Below, piece after piece: positions 1 to 12,900 of a stretch of DNA of 64,000 bases. Position 1 is the first letter of the stretch. Every line of letters begins with the position of its first letter. Location: NCBI GenBank assembly GCA_030522415.1, contig CM060121.1:22231142-22295141 (forward strand). The letters are read 5' to 3'. The DNA comes from Channallabes apus (Eukaryota; Chordata; Actinopteri; Siluriformes; Clariidae). Below the pieces are notes generated by a model. It was not told the DNA's origin. It did not search any database and saw only the letters and a program-made list of their open reading frames with translations. A program made the translations under genes and the position numbers.

Positions 1-1334
1 CACACTGTAAGAGGACAAGCAATATTATTCACTTTACCTGTCACTGGTTTTAATGGAATGGCTGATAAGTGTATTTTGTTAAACATAGTTGTAGCTCTGC
101 AAGTGTACTTCTGACCGTGTATTAATTTAAACCCAGGACCTCAACCTCACCCCACACCACAGATCTCTACATGACAGGAAAACTTTACAATATTTCTTTT
201 TATTGTGGTCTTAATAGATCTGCTAAGCCTGGAGAATTCTGACACTTACTTTTGATTTCCATTTGTCACTATCTGTTTCTCCCTCTATCTCTATCTTGTT
301 TTTATCTGTCATGGAGATAAAGATAAATGATGAAGGCAAGAATCCATCACCATCACCATGCTTGCTCTTTGCCCAATTACTGTATTTGTGTCAAGCTGAT
401 TATAGTTTTATTAGTTCCTGGATCTTCTATCACTTTTTTTTTACTCTACATATTTACATTACTATTATCCTGTAACAAAGACAATGATCATTCTAATAAC
501 TATTTACTATTTATTATACAGACATTTTTGACAAGCCTTGTGAAGGTACATTTCAATTGTTCTTTCTGGTTGTCTTTGGACAGGATATGTTAATAATGAA
601 CAGCAGCACATTCCCATATAAATCAATAATCTAACACCTTATCAAATGGAACTGTCATGTGCTGGACTACAACATATATGGACACAATTTATGATTGAAT
701 TAATAGTGTTGATTAGCTTACCAAAAATATGAAAATAAGAAAAAAACATAAAAAAATTGATAAAACTTTCTTAACATTAAACACTATATCCGCAAAACTA
801 AGGTGTTTTAGCACCGCCACTTGTTCCTCCAGCAGTTTCACAACTCTATCTCTGCTGTCTCTCATTTGTTCATTAACATGAAAATACACTTAGAGTATCA
901 GTCAAACGCTTGGACACACCTTCAAGTGTTAATTCAGTGATTTATTTTTTTGTTCAGTGATCTATTCTCTACATCCTTGAACAATACTGGAAATTTCAAA
1001 ACTACAAAATAGCACATATGGAATTATGTAATTAAGCAACAAAAGCAGTCAATTGTTATTTTAAAACACTTGCAGGTATTGTCAACCACCATGATGCAAC
1101 TGGTTCAAATGAAGGATTAGAATTAGAATTAGCAGACTCAGAAATCACCAATGATTTATGATGGCTTTCCTGAGCATAACTTGCAGACTCATCTCAATAT
1201 CAACTGTTCAAAGGAGATTACTGCATATTTTGGATGCCTTCAGCATTGTTTTACAGTGTTGAAAGAAATCAATATCAGGAAGGACCATTGAATTAGAAGG
1301 TGTGTGCAAACTTTTAACTAGTACTTTTCAGCTC
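1..1334. other. AT-rich DNA without a recognisable gene
   Basis: I see no splice-flanked open frame that resembles a protein family here. Short open frames near 263-593 are low-complexity and overlap one another in different frames. The stretch may be intergenic or part of an intron of a gene lying to the left of the window. Confidence 0.5.
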
Positions 1335-1610
1335 CTTATATTCACAAAACTGCTCCTCACGGGAGGATTTGGGTTTTCACACCATTCTGTGAAAACTCCA
1401 GACTCTATTGTGTGTAAAACTCCCAGGAGATCAGGAGTTTCTAAAAAATGACGAACCAGCCTGGCACCATTTACCAGCTCCAGGTCAAAGTCACTGAGTT
1501 CACATTGTTTCCTTTTTATGTTTGATGAAACATTAAGCTCTAGCTCTTGAACGGTATCTGCTTGTTTTGTTGCCGAACAAATGGCTGATTGGGTAACTGC
1601 ATTCATACAT
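1335..1610 (+). repeat. Dispersed repeat, copy 1 (family shared with 38475-38800)
   Basis: A stretch containing cccaggagatcaggagtt, then ctggcacca and tcaaagtcactgag, recurs in diverged form near 38660-38760 in the same orientation, with the same order of motifs. I recognise the motif order as an abundant fish interspersed repeat but cannot assign it to a class. The minus-strand open frame of 92 codons across it is a by-product of the repeat and not a gene. Confidence 0.6.
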
Positions 1611-2770
1611 AGGTGTAAAGACGTTCCAAATGGTTAATATAGCTGATTTTACATTCATATTTACTGTATACAGTTTGTACATTTATTGGAAAAATAGAAT
1701 CAATTTTATTTCCTACAAAGCAAGTGTTCAGTGTTTGTCCTTCTTTTGTTTAGTACTGCGCATTTCACTAATAGCAGCATCCCCATTGATACAGTGGGAG
1801 ACCACTGTATCAAAGACTAGCATTCGATTCCTAGGTGGGGAACCTAATGTCAGGACACTCTCATTGCCAGTCCCAAGATTGAATAAAATGGGGAAATCAA
1901 ATATGTAGTTTGCATGATCTGCTTTGGCAACCCCTAACAGGAGCATGTGAAAGAACAACAACAACAAAAATTTCACAAGTACGAACGGTGGTCTGTAGAA
2001 CTGTAGTTAGTGCTGACTGCAGATTATTCACCTGCAAAGACAATGCGATTATAACAGGGCAAACATCACTGAGGTCGTTCGAGGTCAGCGCTCTGAAGCT
2101 TAAATTTCAGTCAGTTGACATTTACCTGAGCATAGGACAGCAATGTGAAACGGCAGCTAAAATGAAAGCTGCAAGGTGTGCAGTGTTCTGTGCATGTAGG
2201 AGCAGGTGTTCAAACTCAAATCTGTGCAAATCTGGAAGCAAGGGGATTTTCAAAGACCAAAAGGTCATTCTAGTACTGCCCTCCTGACCTCTTTATCAAC
2301 AGAGGTCCTAAACTTGTTCTTCCTAAACTTTTGTATGGTTTTCTTTAACTAGTTAACACAGGCCTCAGAGCTCCCCCAAAGTGTGTCTGTTAATGCTCCA
2401 GCACAGATAATGCATTTTTTAATACCTCAAACTCCCTGTGTTTCACTCCTCTTCCAAATATTTCATTGCGGTGTCAATGTACACGAGTTACTGCTGAGCC
2501 TTGCACTACCAGAGAACGGCAAAACTTTAAAATGTAAAAGGCAGTCTTTAAAACGACTTAAAAGTGAATTTCGATGCCTTTTAAATAAATTCTAATTACA
2601 ATTTATATAATGTGTTGTAACAAAATAAAATGCTTTATTCAATATTTTTGCAGCTTTCAGTTTTAAAAGGAAAAGAAAGGAAACTGATGAAATGTGATAA
2701 AAGCTCCCCAGATAACCCTACAGCACTTATTCAAGACCAAATCTTAAAAACGTTTATTCACATTTTTTAG
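1611..2770. other. Intergenic or intronic DNA, nothing recognised
   Basis: Both strands have open frames of 80-125 codons (for example 1910-2287 +), but none resembles a known family, their composition is not protein-like and they have no convincing splice sites. A polyadenylation-like AATAAA occurs near 2624. I assign no gene. Confidence 0.45.
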
Positions 2771-3008
2771 TCAAAGTTTCAAATTACCCATAACCCGTCA
2801 GGCCGCCTCCGTTCAAAAGCACAGTTTCCATCGCAGGATAGATAATATGCTGAGGACAGATGCATCATGCAAAAGAGACATGAAAGAAAATATCTGCCAG
2901 CACATTTTAGAGGTGAGTAATGAAACCCAGGAAGAAATAAGTTTCCTGCGAAATAAAATCATTGAAGCACCATTAGAGGTTACACAATGCATAGGAGGAG
3001 ACATGTAA
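2771..3008 (+). CDS. Possible terminal coding exon of an unrecognised gene
   Basis: A frame runs open for about 79 codons from a plausible 3' splice site (cacattttttag, ending at 2770) to a TAA at 3006-3008. The translation is rich in charged residues and could form an amphipathic helix in its second half (segments such as RRIDNMLRTDASCKRDMKEN and ETQEEISFLRNK), which is not typical of random AT-rich DNA. An internal GTGAGT near 2912 could instead serve as a donor. No upstream exon was found and the protein was not recognised. An AATAAA at about 3249 could end the transcript. It could be the last exon of a gene to the left, a decayed retrocopy, or chance. Confidence 0.25.
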
Positions 3009-3327
3009 GGCTTGTGTGGGAGTGTGGGCCTGTGTTACTGTGGAAACCTGCACATCTCATTTCTGCTGAATAAGGAACTGGCTTTCAGTTGCACATTTTT
3101 AAATGCGTTCACACGAACTGCATATGACTTCTGTTTTTCCCCACAATATTATTTAATAATCCTTATTCATCATTTACCTTATACATTCAAGTCACTCCTC
3201 AACCTAAGGAACTACAGTATATTAACTACTAATAACTCTTAATATATTAAAATAAATAAGTCTCTTTTTCTCTGTGTCTCACTAACTCACTCTTTGTCCA
3301 TCTATTTTTCTTTATCTAGCTGCAAAA

Positions 3328-5402
3328 ATGGCAATGAGCAGCATCCTGAACCCTGATGACATAAAGAAAGCCCTGGATGCATTTAAAGGTAAAGAATGCA
3401 CTTATTATTAGCTGGTGCTATTTTGTCAGAAACATACAGTACTTACAGCAGAGTACTCATTGCAGGAGATTTTGGCCTTCACTTAAGAATCACACTTAAT
3501 GGTGATGAATATCCAAAAACTCGACCTTGTCTACAAATGGAGTTCTAGTCAAACCGGAACTTGTGATGAAATTTCTTGTGAATGAAGGATAGAACCAACT
3601 GACATTTACAAAACTCTTCAAGCACAGTATGTTGAAGAGACTCTTAGCCGCGGTAAAACATTTGAATGCTAGAAACATTATAAGGAAGTCCGTACATCTA
3701 AAAATTACGATCCCATTTGAGGTCAGTCAATCCCATGACCATTCAGCAAAGGAAAAGTCAGATTGTTGAAAATTCTTGTAAAACTTGTCGCCAAGTTACT
3801 ACAAGTTATATTTATTTAATATAGCATCTGTCTATGTGAGCTGTAGAAACATTAATTCATGAACAGCAATTGCGCATGACAGGAACTTGGCTAGGAGTTA
3901 TCCGCCGCATCCCCTGTATAGTCCTAACCTCGAGGCAACACACCCCTCGTATGTTTTTGACCAATGACCAACAGTTTTGTTAAGATTAAAGTGACTTGTA
4001 CACAGTAATCACGATTTAATTTTATGATGTTGTTGTAGCTGCTGACTCATTTGACCATAAGAAGTTCTTCGAGATGGTGGGGCTGAAGGCAAAATCGGCT
4101 GATGATGTGAAGAAGGCCTTCCATGTACTTGATGCTGACAACAGCGGCTATATAGAGGAAGAAGAGTTAAAGTGAGATACAGTATGCACATCCAGCATGG
4201 GTTTATTTAGGGGCGTGTGTTTGAGGTTAATTCTCAATGTCTCTGATATTTTTGTGTGTGGTGTGAATGAAGGTTTGTACTGAAGGGCTTTGCTTCCAAT
4301 GGAAGAGATCTGACTGATAAAGAAACCAAAGCCTTCTTAAAAGTAGCTGATAAAGATGGAGACGGCAAGATTGGAGTGGAAGGTGGGAAATGCAACAACA
4401 CAACTGATAAAAAACGAACACTTGTTTTAAGTATTTTTATTACACACAGATACATTCAAAAGGACCCAGTATGGCCAAAAGTATGTGGACACCTGACCAA
4501 CACACATTTATGTGCATCTTGAACCTCACATTTCGAAACCATGACCATTAATATATACAGGAGCTTATCCTGTTTATCCCTATTGGTTGCTACAACAGCC
4601 TCCACTGCCCTGGGAAAGGTTTTCACTTAATTTTGGCTGTTATTTGTGCTCATTTACCCGCAAAAGCATTACTGAGGTCAGGTATTGATGCATAGCAAGA
4701 AGGCCTGGTGTTCCATTTCATCCCAGGGGTGTTCAGTGGGATTAGAGGTCAGGGCTTTGTGTGGGGCTTTTGAGTTTTTCATGTTTATAGGGTTCTTGAT
4801 TAGTATTCAGGGAATTGTTATGCTGGAATAAGTAACCCCTTAGTTGCAGGAGGAAAAAAACTTAATGGCACAACCAGAGAGGATATTCTGGACATTTGTT
4901 TGCCCATAATCAAAATATATATGTAGGTGTAATTATACTGTAGTATAAGTTTAAAATTTGATGATTTTCCTTCATTTATTTATCATATATTTTGTTATTT
5001 CCTATACTATACAACAGTCCTGAACAATGGTACCAGATAACACATACTGTTTATGATGTAATTACATGAAAAGAAACAAAAGTCCATCATTACTTCAAGA
5101 AAATTTCAAGAAAGACCACTATCTTCATGTACTATAAAGAATCTGGAAAAAAGCTCACATGCACTGATATCAATTTAATTGATCTAAAATTAAAAAAAGA
5201 TCAAGAATAACCAAAGACCATTGATTAAGGGGTATCCATTTTTACCTGGTAATTTATATAGTAGATTACAAATTAAAGTTAAATACTTTAATTCATAATA
5301 TTTTCTAAATAAAAATCTCTTTCTCTCTCTCTCTCTCTCTCTCCCCCCTCCTTCCCTTCCTTATCTCTCTTTTCAGAATTTGCTGCTCTTGTCCATGAAT
5401 AG
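3328..5402 (+). CDS. pvalb: Parvalbumin, EF-hand calcium-buffer protein
   Basis: Four coding exons, 3328-3388, 4039-4171, 4273-4382 and 5377-5402, join in frame to 109 residues, the usual parvalbumin length. The ATG lies 8 bases inside the first coding exon, whose acceptor ends at 3319, so a noncoding 5' exon must lie further upstream and was not located. Seen directly: a degenerate AB region, then two canonical 12-residue calcium loops, the CD loop at residues 52-63 ([12 protein letters not shown]) and the EF loop at 91-102 ([12 protein letters not shown]), and the Arg76/Glu82 pair that packs the core. There is no cysteine, and the [12 protein letters not shown] segment is closer to alpha-type parvalbumin than to oncomodulin. 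Family role: cytosolic Ca2+/Mg2+ buffering that speeds relaxation in fast muscle and some neurons. Teleosts carry several paralogues, so the exact one is not settled. Intron 4 holds a Tc1-like fragment. Confidence 0.95.
4468..4860 (-). mobile_element. Tc1-like transposon relic
   Basis: The left end, tggccaaaagtatgtggaca, is the terminal sequence of an abundant fish Tc1-like family. On the minus strand near 4700-4765 the sequence decodes to a decayed copy of the transposase C-terminal segment ([14 protein letters not shown], compare the Tc1 family motif SPDLNPIEHLWDEL). The right end is not clear. It sits in intron 4 of the parvalbumin gene. Confidence 0.75.
5319..5376 (+). promoter_or_regulatory. 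Extended polypyrimidine tract and 3' splice site, parvalbumin last exon
   Basis: A (CT)n run followed by C-rich sequence ends in ttttcag at 5376 and forms an unusually long pyrimidine tract ahead of the 26-base last coding segment. It would be expected to give a strong acceptor. Confidence 0.6.
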
Positions 5403-5438
5403 ACAACACTGTCCAGACCATCCCCATCCCGAATGACT

Positions 5439-5626
<188 letters not shown>

Positions 5627-5966
5627 CATTTTCACTCATCTTCTATAATCATGCTATTTAATTTTCCCTGTTTTTTATACAAATATGAGTTTATGTTAGT
5701 GTACAGGTGAAGACCTTCATGTTGAAAGTATGTACAGTGGATACTTTAAAAGGAACAGCCCGCTCCCTTCATTTGTATTATTCTGCATTCCAGGTCTTTT
5801 CTCCATCTCCCTTTTCATTTTATCATCTGATCTATTGCCCTTAACTCCATTCCCTGACATTGTTTTGCCCTTGGCCTGTCTCCATCTCTTCCTTACTTCT
5901 CTCTGGTACAGAGTTGTTGTTAAATATACCAAATGAAGGAAGTCAAACTGTGAAAGTCAAAAAAAT

Positions 5967-5977
5967 AATAAAATAAA
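5967..5977 (+). terminator. Polyadenylation signals, parvalbumin
   Basis: Two overlapping AATAAA hexamers lie about 565 bases after the stop codon, followed by a T/GT-rich stretch (tgtgggtctttatttttg). This is the most likely 3' end of the transcript. Confidence 0.55.
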
Positions 5978-5979
5978 AC

Positions 5980-6096
5980 ATGACATTATGCCTTGAGGGC
6001 TCTGACTCACTGTGGGTCTTTATTTTTGACATCTGTCTTTATGCTGTTTATAGTTTATAATACAGTATACTAATCCTGTAGAGCTTTGGGGCATGA

Positions 6097-6134
<38 letters not shown>

Positions 6135-9100
6135 TACACAGAGTTATAGAGTGAGGTAAGTATCGAATACATGGTATTGTGTGTGTTCATCTATATACAA
6201 GTTAAGTCAGAGCACTGTGTATTGTGACTTTGTTGCCTTGTGGCCAGGACAGAAAACAAAGTCCCTGTCAAACCTGCTGTCATCATTGGCTAAAAAGCAA
6301 CACAGCATGATCAGCAAACCTGATCCCTCCAGCACCAAACACTGTTACCTTAATCACTTTCAGACAAATATCCGCAGCACCTCAGGAATTCATAAGCTTG
6401 TAGAAATGGAAAGCTACATAATTTTACATCACTATTTTAGACTACTTATTAAGTCACTGACAAATAAAATACATGTAGCATATTTATTTTGTTCAGACAT
6501 ATTGAGGAAATCGAAATTATTTGACTTTTTACACTCATGTCAGTTTTCCTTGTGAAACTTTGTAATTTCTTGTCATCTTTTCATGACAGAGGCTTTCTGT
6601 CATAAAAAAGATTGAACTTTGTTGCTTCCTCTAAACTCTACATGGAATCCATTGAATAAGGAAACTATTTATTACTTATTAAAGGTAATTTTATTTAGAA
6701 ATGTATTTTAATGTATTTTAAATGCACAGGACTGTACTTAAAAACACTGTTACTTACATTTGCCATACAAACACCATATACAGTAAGGATTTATCCAACA
6801 TTCTCTAAGACTAGATAAATGAGTAGCATATAAGCAAAGACACTGTCTCCATTTGTTGCTTGTAGTTGCATTAAAAGAGTTAAGTCTTTATTGTCTATTC
6901 TGGCAAGTTACCTAATATAAACTTACTACTTAGTGTTAGCATGATGTGAATTCTTCTCAGAAAACCCAAGTTTACTCACCTAAGCTAGCTAGCATTAGCA
7001 GTCATGTTTATTAACATTTAAGGACTGTGTGTGAGTGTGTCCTTTTTGAAATCATTTCAGAAATTGTGCAGTTAGCTATGAACATTTACAAATATCTAAA
7101 AGCTCTGATATCTTTTTCAACTTATATTAGCTAGCTAGCATTAGATGTGACAGAAACAATTGATGATCTAAACTCTTGTCAGAAGTCAGGAGAAGTTAGC
7201 AGATGTTAGCAATGTTTTAAACATTTAAGAATCTTCTCAGAAGCTTTGTCATGTCAGTCATGTTATTTACAGTAGGTAACATTAGTGGTAACGATTATGA
7301 ACAATTAAATATGACTTAAAAATGTGTAGCAGTAATAGCTTCATTAGCTACATGGCTAGCATTATCTGGTAGCATTCTTTTCATTCATGAATACGCCTTA
7401 CAAATCACATATGAAATCCTGACAAGGTACAGTATTTATCCTATGTGAAACATTTTTTGTCAGGAATGGTTCAAACAGGTTAAAAGTAACAACTCACACC
7501 CACACACCGCAAAAACAAAGAAGAATTTGAAAGATATGTTGACATTAGCTTACATTTGAGTATGTTTATGGCAAGTAGTCATGTACAGGGCCAGATATCA
7601 TAATAACTTATGTTTTAAGGACATCCTTCTGTCAGAACCTCTGTTTCAGTAAAAAAAAAACTGTAAAAAATATATATTTTTTATTATTATTAAATTATAA
7701 TAAAGTGTCTTTTAAGTAATTTATCAAGTATGGCCTAAAGTGTTTTATTTCTTTTTATTTAACACTGATTTCTCAAGAATTACATTTAATTTATTAACAA
7801 ACAAAAGAACCTTTTACAGTATATTGTAGTTGTATACTGCATGGTCACACAGCCGAAAACTCATATTTTGTTGGAACACAGTTAGCTATGATTACAGTAT
7901 GCCTTCACAGTTCTTGCAATAATAACAGCAATCAAAACAAACCTTTTTTATTTAATTCATTATTATTTGTTGTATAATGTAGCTTATTCATCCAATTTAT
8001 GAATCCCTGTTAATTAATTTTCACCATAGGAAATCACTACTCTACTCTACACTCTACTCATCACTACCACTACTAAACATAAAGTATTTACACACTGGTG
8101 TATTGTATATACACCAAAAGGATATAAAATGGAGAAGTGACACATCCCTGATCTTTTGAAATAAGTTCAGGATAAAGTGTCCCAATGGAAAACCAGTGAT
8201 GTTTTATAATAATAATAGATTTACAGAAAGGAAATTTCACTGCAAAACAAAACATTTAAAGAACATTCTGTGCCAGTTTTCTTTCAGTCACTAAGGTGAA
8301 AGAAGGAACAGATGCCAAAATATTGTCTAAATAGTTTTGATCAATATTATTGTTGTATTATTTTGTAATATGCTATAAATCCACCTTTCACTGATTTGTT
8401 AACATTGATAAATCAGTCAAGTGTAAATATGCAATTTTATATCAATAATATGTTAATTGAGTGTTAAATAAAATTTTTGCAAACTTATGCTCTGATTGCA
8501 TTGTTTGTTGTGAGTCACACTGACAGCAAATTGAAACAAGGAAAGGGTTATAAGGGTTCCGAGGTTTGTTTTACACACCCATTTTGAATTACATAAATCA
8601 TTGAAGACCATGAGGCTCAAGAAGATTAAAGACCATTTTAAAAATTTAATTTCCAATGAATCATCAGCATCATCAAGCCCCTTCTCTACCAGTTTCAGTT
8701 TAATTTCGTAATTTATGATAGCACCTTATCATTTGAGTCCATGACTCCTGGGGTGAATTCATTGGCTGTAAAACACAGTAAACGTCATTTTTCTTGGTTT
8801 TAACATTTTTCAAAAGTCAATCAAACGCATTTAGTTAATTCAGGGAACCCACTGTTTTGCCCAGCTGGTAATCTCACTTCACTGATTACAGTATGTGGCA
8901 GAAAGAATGAATTGATGTGGGGGTTGTGGGTGTGGGGTGGTTATATTTTGCAATTAAACATTTCTTACATTCAATCAGCTATAAATATAAAAAATTTTTA
9001 AAAACGGTGCCATATTAAGTGAAAATCCAAACAAGGTTTTTTTTTTTGTTTTGTTTTTTACATTCCCAATGAAATTCATCAGATGGATAAAAACACAGGT

Positions 9101-9340
9101 TACCTACAGTAATAGCCTCTAAGCCTCATCTCAGCTTTCATCGTGTCATTCCTTCTCTCTTACTATGGCAATGATTTACAGCTCATAACCTAAGCTAGTA
9201 AAAAGCTAGAAAAAACTCTTTTCTCTTTTGAGAGAAAAATGTCGTTTTCCTTGCAAAAGACCTTCTGCAGATGAAACATGAGCAAGCAACATCTGAGACA
9301 CTCAGTTACAGCTGTTCAGTCTACAGCATGCATAGCACTG
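5980..9340. other. AT-rich intergenic region between parvalbumin and baiap2l2
   Basis: No gene was recognised. The region contains a short (CA)n run at 6098-6131, several A/T runs, and a loosely repetitive patch at about 6940-7370 in which agctagctagcattag occurs at 6983 and 7129. The two genes converge here (parvalbumin +, baiap2l2 -), so both 3' ends face this region. Confidence 0.6.
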
Positions 9341-9341
9341 A

Positions 9342-9347
9342 TTTATT
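9342..9347 (-). terminator. Candidate polyadenylation signal of baiap2l2
   Basis: TTTATT on the plus strand reads AATAAA on the minus strand, about 60 bases beyond the baiap2l2 stop codon. It implies a very short 3' UTR. More distal signals in the AT-rich DNA to the left are equally possible. Confidence 0.35.
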
Positions 9348-9407
9348 AAGTGGTGCACTCTGATGAAGATGGTTTATGTGTCTGTCAGTTCTTACTGGTT
9401 AAATATG

Positions 9408-9936
9408 TTAGAATACACGTGGCGCTGATCTGTCATTGGTTGTGGTGGGTTTCAGCTTCACTGTCGCAAAAGGATTTGTACCTCTGAAAAATGCAACATA
9501 GAAAAGTTGAGCAATTACGTTAACAGATTTTTTCCAAACATAAATGTTGTGATAAAAACTTTCTTCCATTTTATTTGTACCTTGGGAAAAGTTCTGGTCG
9601 AGCCCCGTGTTTATCTTGTTTCTGCTGGAGAAAGAATAAAACATTAGAGGTTTACTTATAATATGGTTGTACAAATAAATGTTTCCTTTTGCTGATCAGC
9701 TTGTGGGATGGCTAACAGATTAATTGTTTAAATGGATAGATCTTTACCTGAAGCTAAATTGTGATTATTTTTTACATCAGCCATCTTATGCCTATGCCTT
9801 GTGTGTCACAGTTTTTCATGCGCACACAAATGCATATTTAGTAACAAGAAGGAAACAACATGACCTTGCTCTAAAATTACAAGGTCAGCATTAGCACTGC
9901 ATGAAACACACACCATGCAAGGACAACATACACACT

Positions 9937-9997
<61 letters not shown>

Positions 9998-12900
9998 ACA
10001 CACACACAGACCCTCAGCAGCTGGAGCTGCCCCCCTGCATCCACCAGAACGATGGCTGAGGCATCATGGAGAAGAGAACTTTGCCACAGTGCCTCTGCTG
10101 GCCAAAGCAGTAAACTGAGACTTAGTATTCAGTACTCAACTCAGACACATCGACTACATTTTCCAACAACTGCAAAAATGTGCTACTGTAGGTGGAATGA
10201 ATTTTAAGATGATGGAAAGAACACCGCAATAAAAATTTGGATTTTTTTTCTTTGCAATTTCTTATATATTTGGGCCGAATTTGTCCTGTCTTTCCTGTAG
10301 AGCTTAGCTTGTGGGATAGAAACAAAAAATTGGCTAATAGGTTTGAATTCTCTACACACAGCACATAAATTAGGCAGAATAATTGCAAAGTTGAACTATT
10401 TAACTAAGTGATTAATCAATATGATGGTATGTTGTTAGAACTGGGGCAATTCCTTAGTGGATTTTACATGTTAAACTCCTTCTTGTGCCCTCACTCTGTG
10501 TCCTCACTAGGTTTGCCAGATCACACAAGGAAACTTCCCTTATTCAGTGCTTAAAAACCAGTCCACACTAACAAAATACAGGCCAATTATTATTTAAAGT
10601 TGAACTTCTACTGTAGCCCAATTTTATAGGTGCCTACTTTATTTCAATAAAATTTAGTCTAGTTTTCATTACCAACATATTAAAATGTATCCATATTTTT
10701 CTTTTCTTCATTATTCGTCCAAAGAAAGTTGTCAGTTCTATAAAAATTTTATATAAAATGTATAAAGTTCCCTAATGTGTCCACATTATAAAAAAAAAAG
10801 AAAAAAAAGAATCATCATGCCTTATCTTGTATTTTCATTTTAACAAATAAGATTTTGTACTTTAAATTCTATACTGTAAGTAATAAGTGGAAAGTGAAAT
10901 TATATTTGTCTCCTACTTTTTTGGGATCTGGAAAATTATCTGATCCATGACCAAAAAGAAAAATCATAAATGATGTTATTATATATTTTGTCTGAATAAA
11001 TTTTAATCACATTTAATGAATAGTAACAATACAATAGTTGTGTCTAATTGTGATATTTGCACTGATGATGTTCCTGGCGATCCTTTTTAATTGGGTAAAT
11101 CTTCCCACTGCATTTTAGTAGCATCTGTGGCAGTAAATTGCTTACATGGAATACATTTTTCATATAATATGTGAGATATAATAAATATCATTTATTTAGC
11201 AGCATCTTTAGTTTTTACCCTTCACTCGATCGTGACTTTGCCCACTTATACTTACTTTGTTCTCAAAAGACGTGGGTGTGACTGAGCGTGAGCTGCTCGA
11301 TTTGCTTGATGGTGGTGGTGGAGGTGGCGGAGGTGCATTTGTTCTGTTGCCAGATGGTTGGTCAAGAAGGTTGTCCATGCTACTACTGCTTCTAAGTGAG
11401 CCAGTGCTGAAAGAGAAGTCAAAAGTCAGGAACAAAAAAATGACACTGTCTGTGCTGTTTGCAATTGAGAACTTAGCTCACCCATAGTCAGGCAGTCGAG
11501 ATGTGTCCTCCATTGGACCGATATATGCAGCTGGGAACCAGCCTTGTCTAAAAATAAACATACACAAGCATAATTGCATCACACATACAGTAACCTATTG
11601 TTATATTTTTAAGTTAACCCGATTAAACATGTGAATTTTACCTTGCTAATCATTATACCACAACACTGTGGAAGTTTTTGTTCTGATTAGTCAGAAAGTG
11701 TTGATTAATTTTCTGTAACAGTTTGCTACATTTCTTTTATTATTATATTATATTATTCTCTATAACTCAAAATGAACAGATTCACAAATCTGAATAAAAA
11801 CATATTATAATCTATAAAAAATTTTAATTTTTCAATCATTCATGATAATCATGAGTACCATTATTTATATAGGGAAGCTTTCTTTAAAGCAATGTCTATT
11901 TATGGAAGAGTCAGCATTTTCCAATGATGAGATTTAAATCTGTAACATTCTGTCATGAGTTTTTGCACTGTCCTGTTTCTTAAGAACAACACAAGATTGT
12001 TTTTCTTTTCTTTGCTTTTTTTTTTTTGTTGAGGGACTAACTTTTTATTTCATATAACATTATGATCACTGACAGGTGACCTGAGCAACACTGGTTGCCA
12101 ATAATACACCAGCAAAGCGGTGACAGGGTCAACGGAACCCAATGCTTACCCATGCACATGGGGCCCACAGGCCAGCCAGATTTGTCTAATCCCACAGAAA
12201 AGCCAATGTAGCACAAATTAGCAAAAAAAAACAATGCTGGTCATGAAAGAAAGACACCAGAATACGCAGAACACTACAGCGTGTCACACACAGGGCCCAG
12301 CAGCAAAGAGCCCAATGTGTGAGACAAACAAGTTTGAGCCACGGAGGATCCGATCCTTCAACCCATCGCACCCAAAGGATGCACTGCAAAAACACATCAC
12401 CAGAGGCTCTTCAGAGCCATGCTGTAAAGGGTCAGATCTGCCCCAATGGCACAAGAGGATTAAATTATGGTATTTTTAGTGTTATGTTATGGAGTTTTTA
12501 ATTAAAATAAAGGGTATTCTTTAATTTTAAAAAAATGTGAATAAAGAAACTTTGTGACATGATGTTGTAGGTAAATATTCAACATTATTCCTTGCATATA
12601 TGAGTTTTTTTTTTTTTTCAGTTAAATCATCTCTCCTCACCGTGCTGAACTCTCAGAACAACCGTACAGCCAGCCATTTCGTGGCTCCGGCAGAAGTATT
12701 GTAATGGTTTCTCCTTTAGAGAATGGCAAGAGGGTGGAATTAGAAGATGGGGGGTGTGGCACTAATGCTCGCATCATCCTACTGCCACCTGGTCCGCGAC
12801 TTTCTCCAAGCGAGTTGGAGCGGGATCGAGTCGGTTGGGGGGATGGCCCTAAAAAGAGAGGAGCAGACAAACGGGAATTAAGGCGTTATTAATAAGTAAT

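Noticed and set aside
1910..2287. A 125-codon plus-strand open frame near the left end
   Set aside because: Its composition is not protein-like, there are no related residues in any family I know, and no splice or promoter signals support it.
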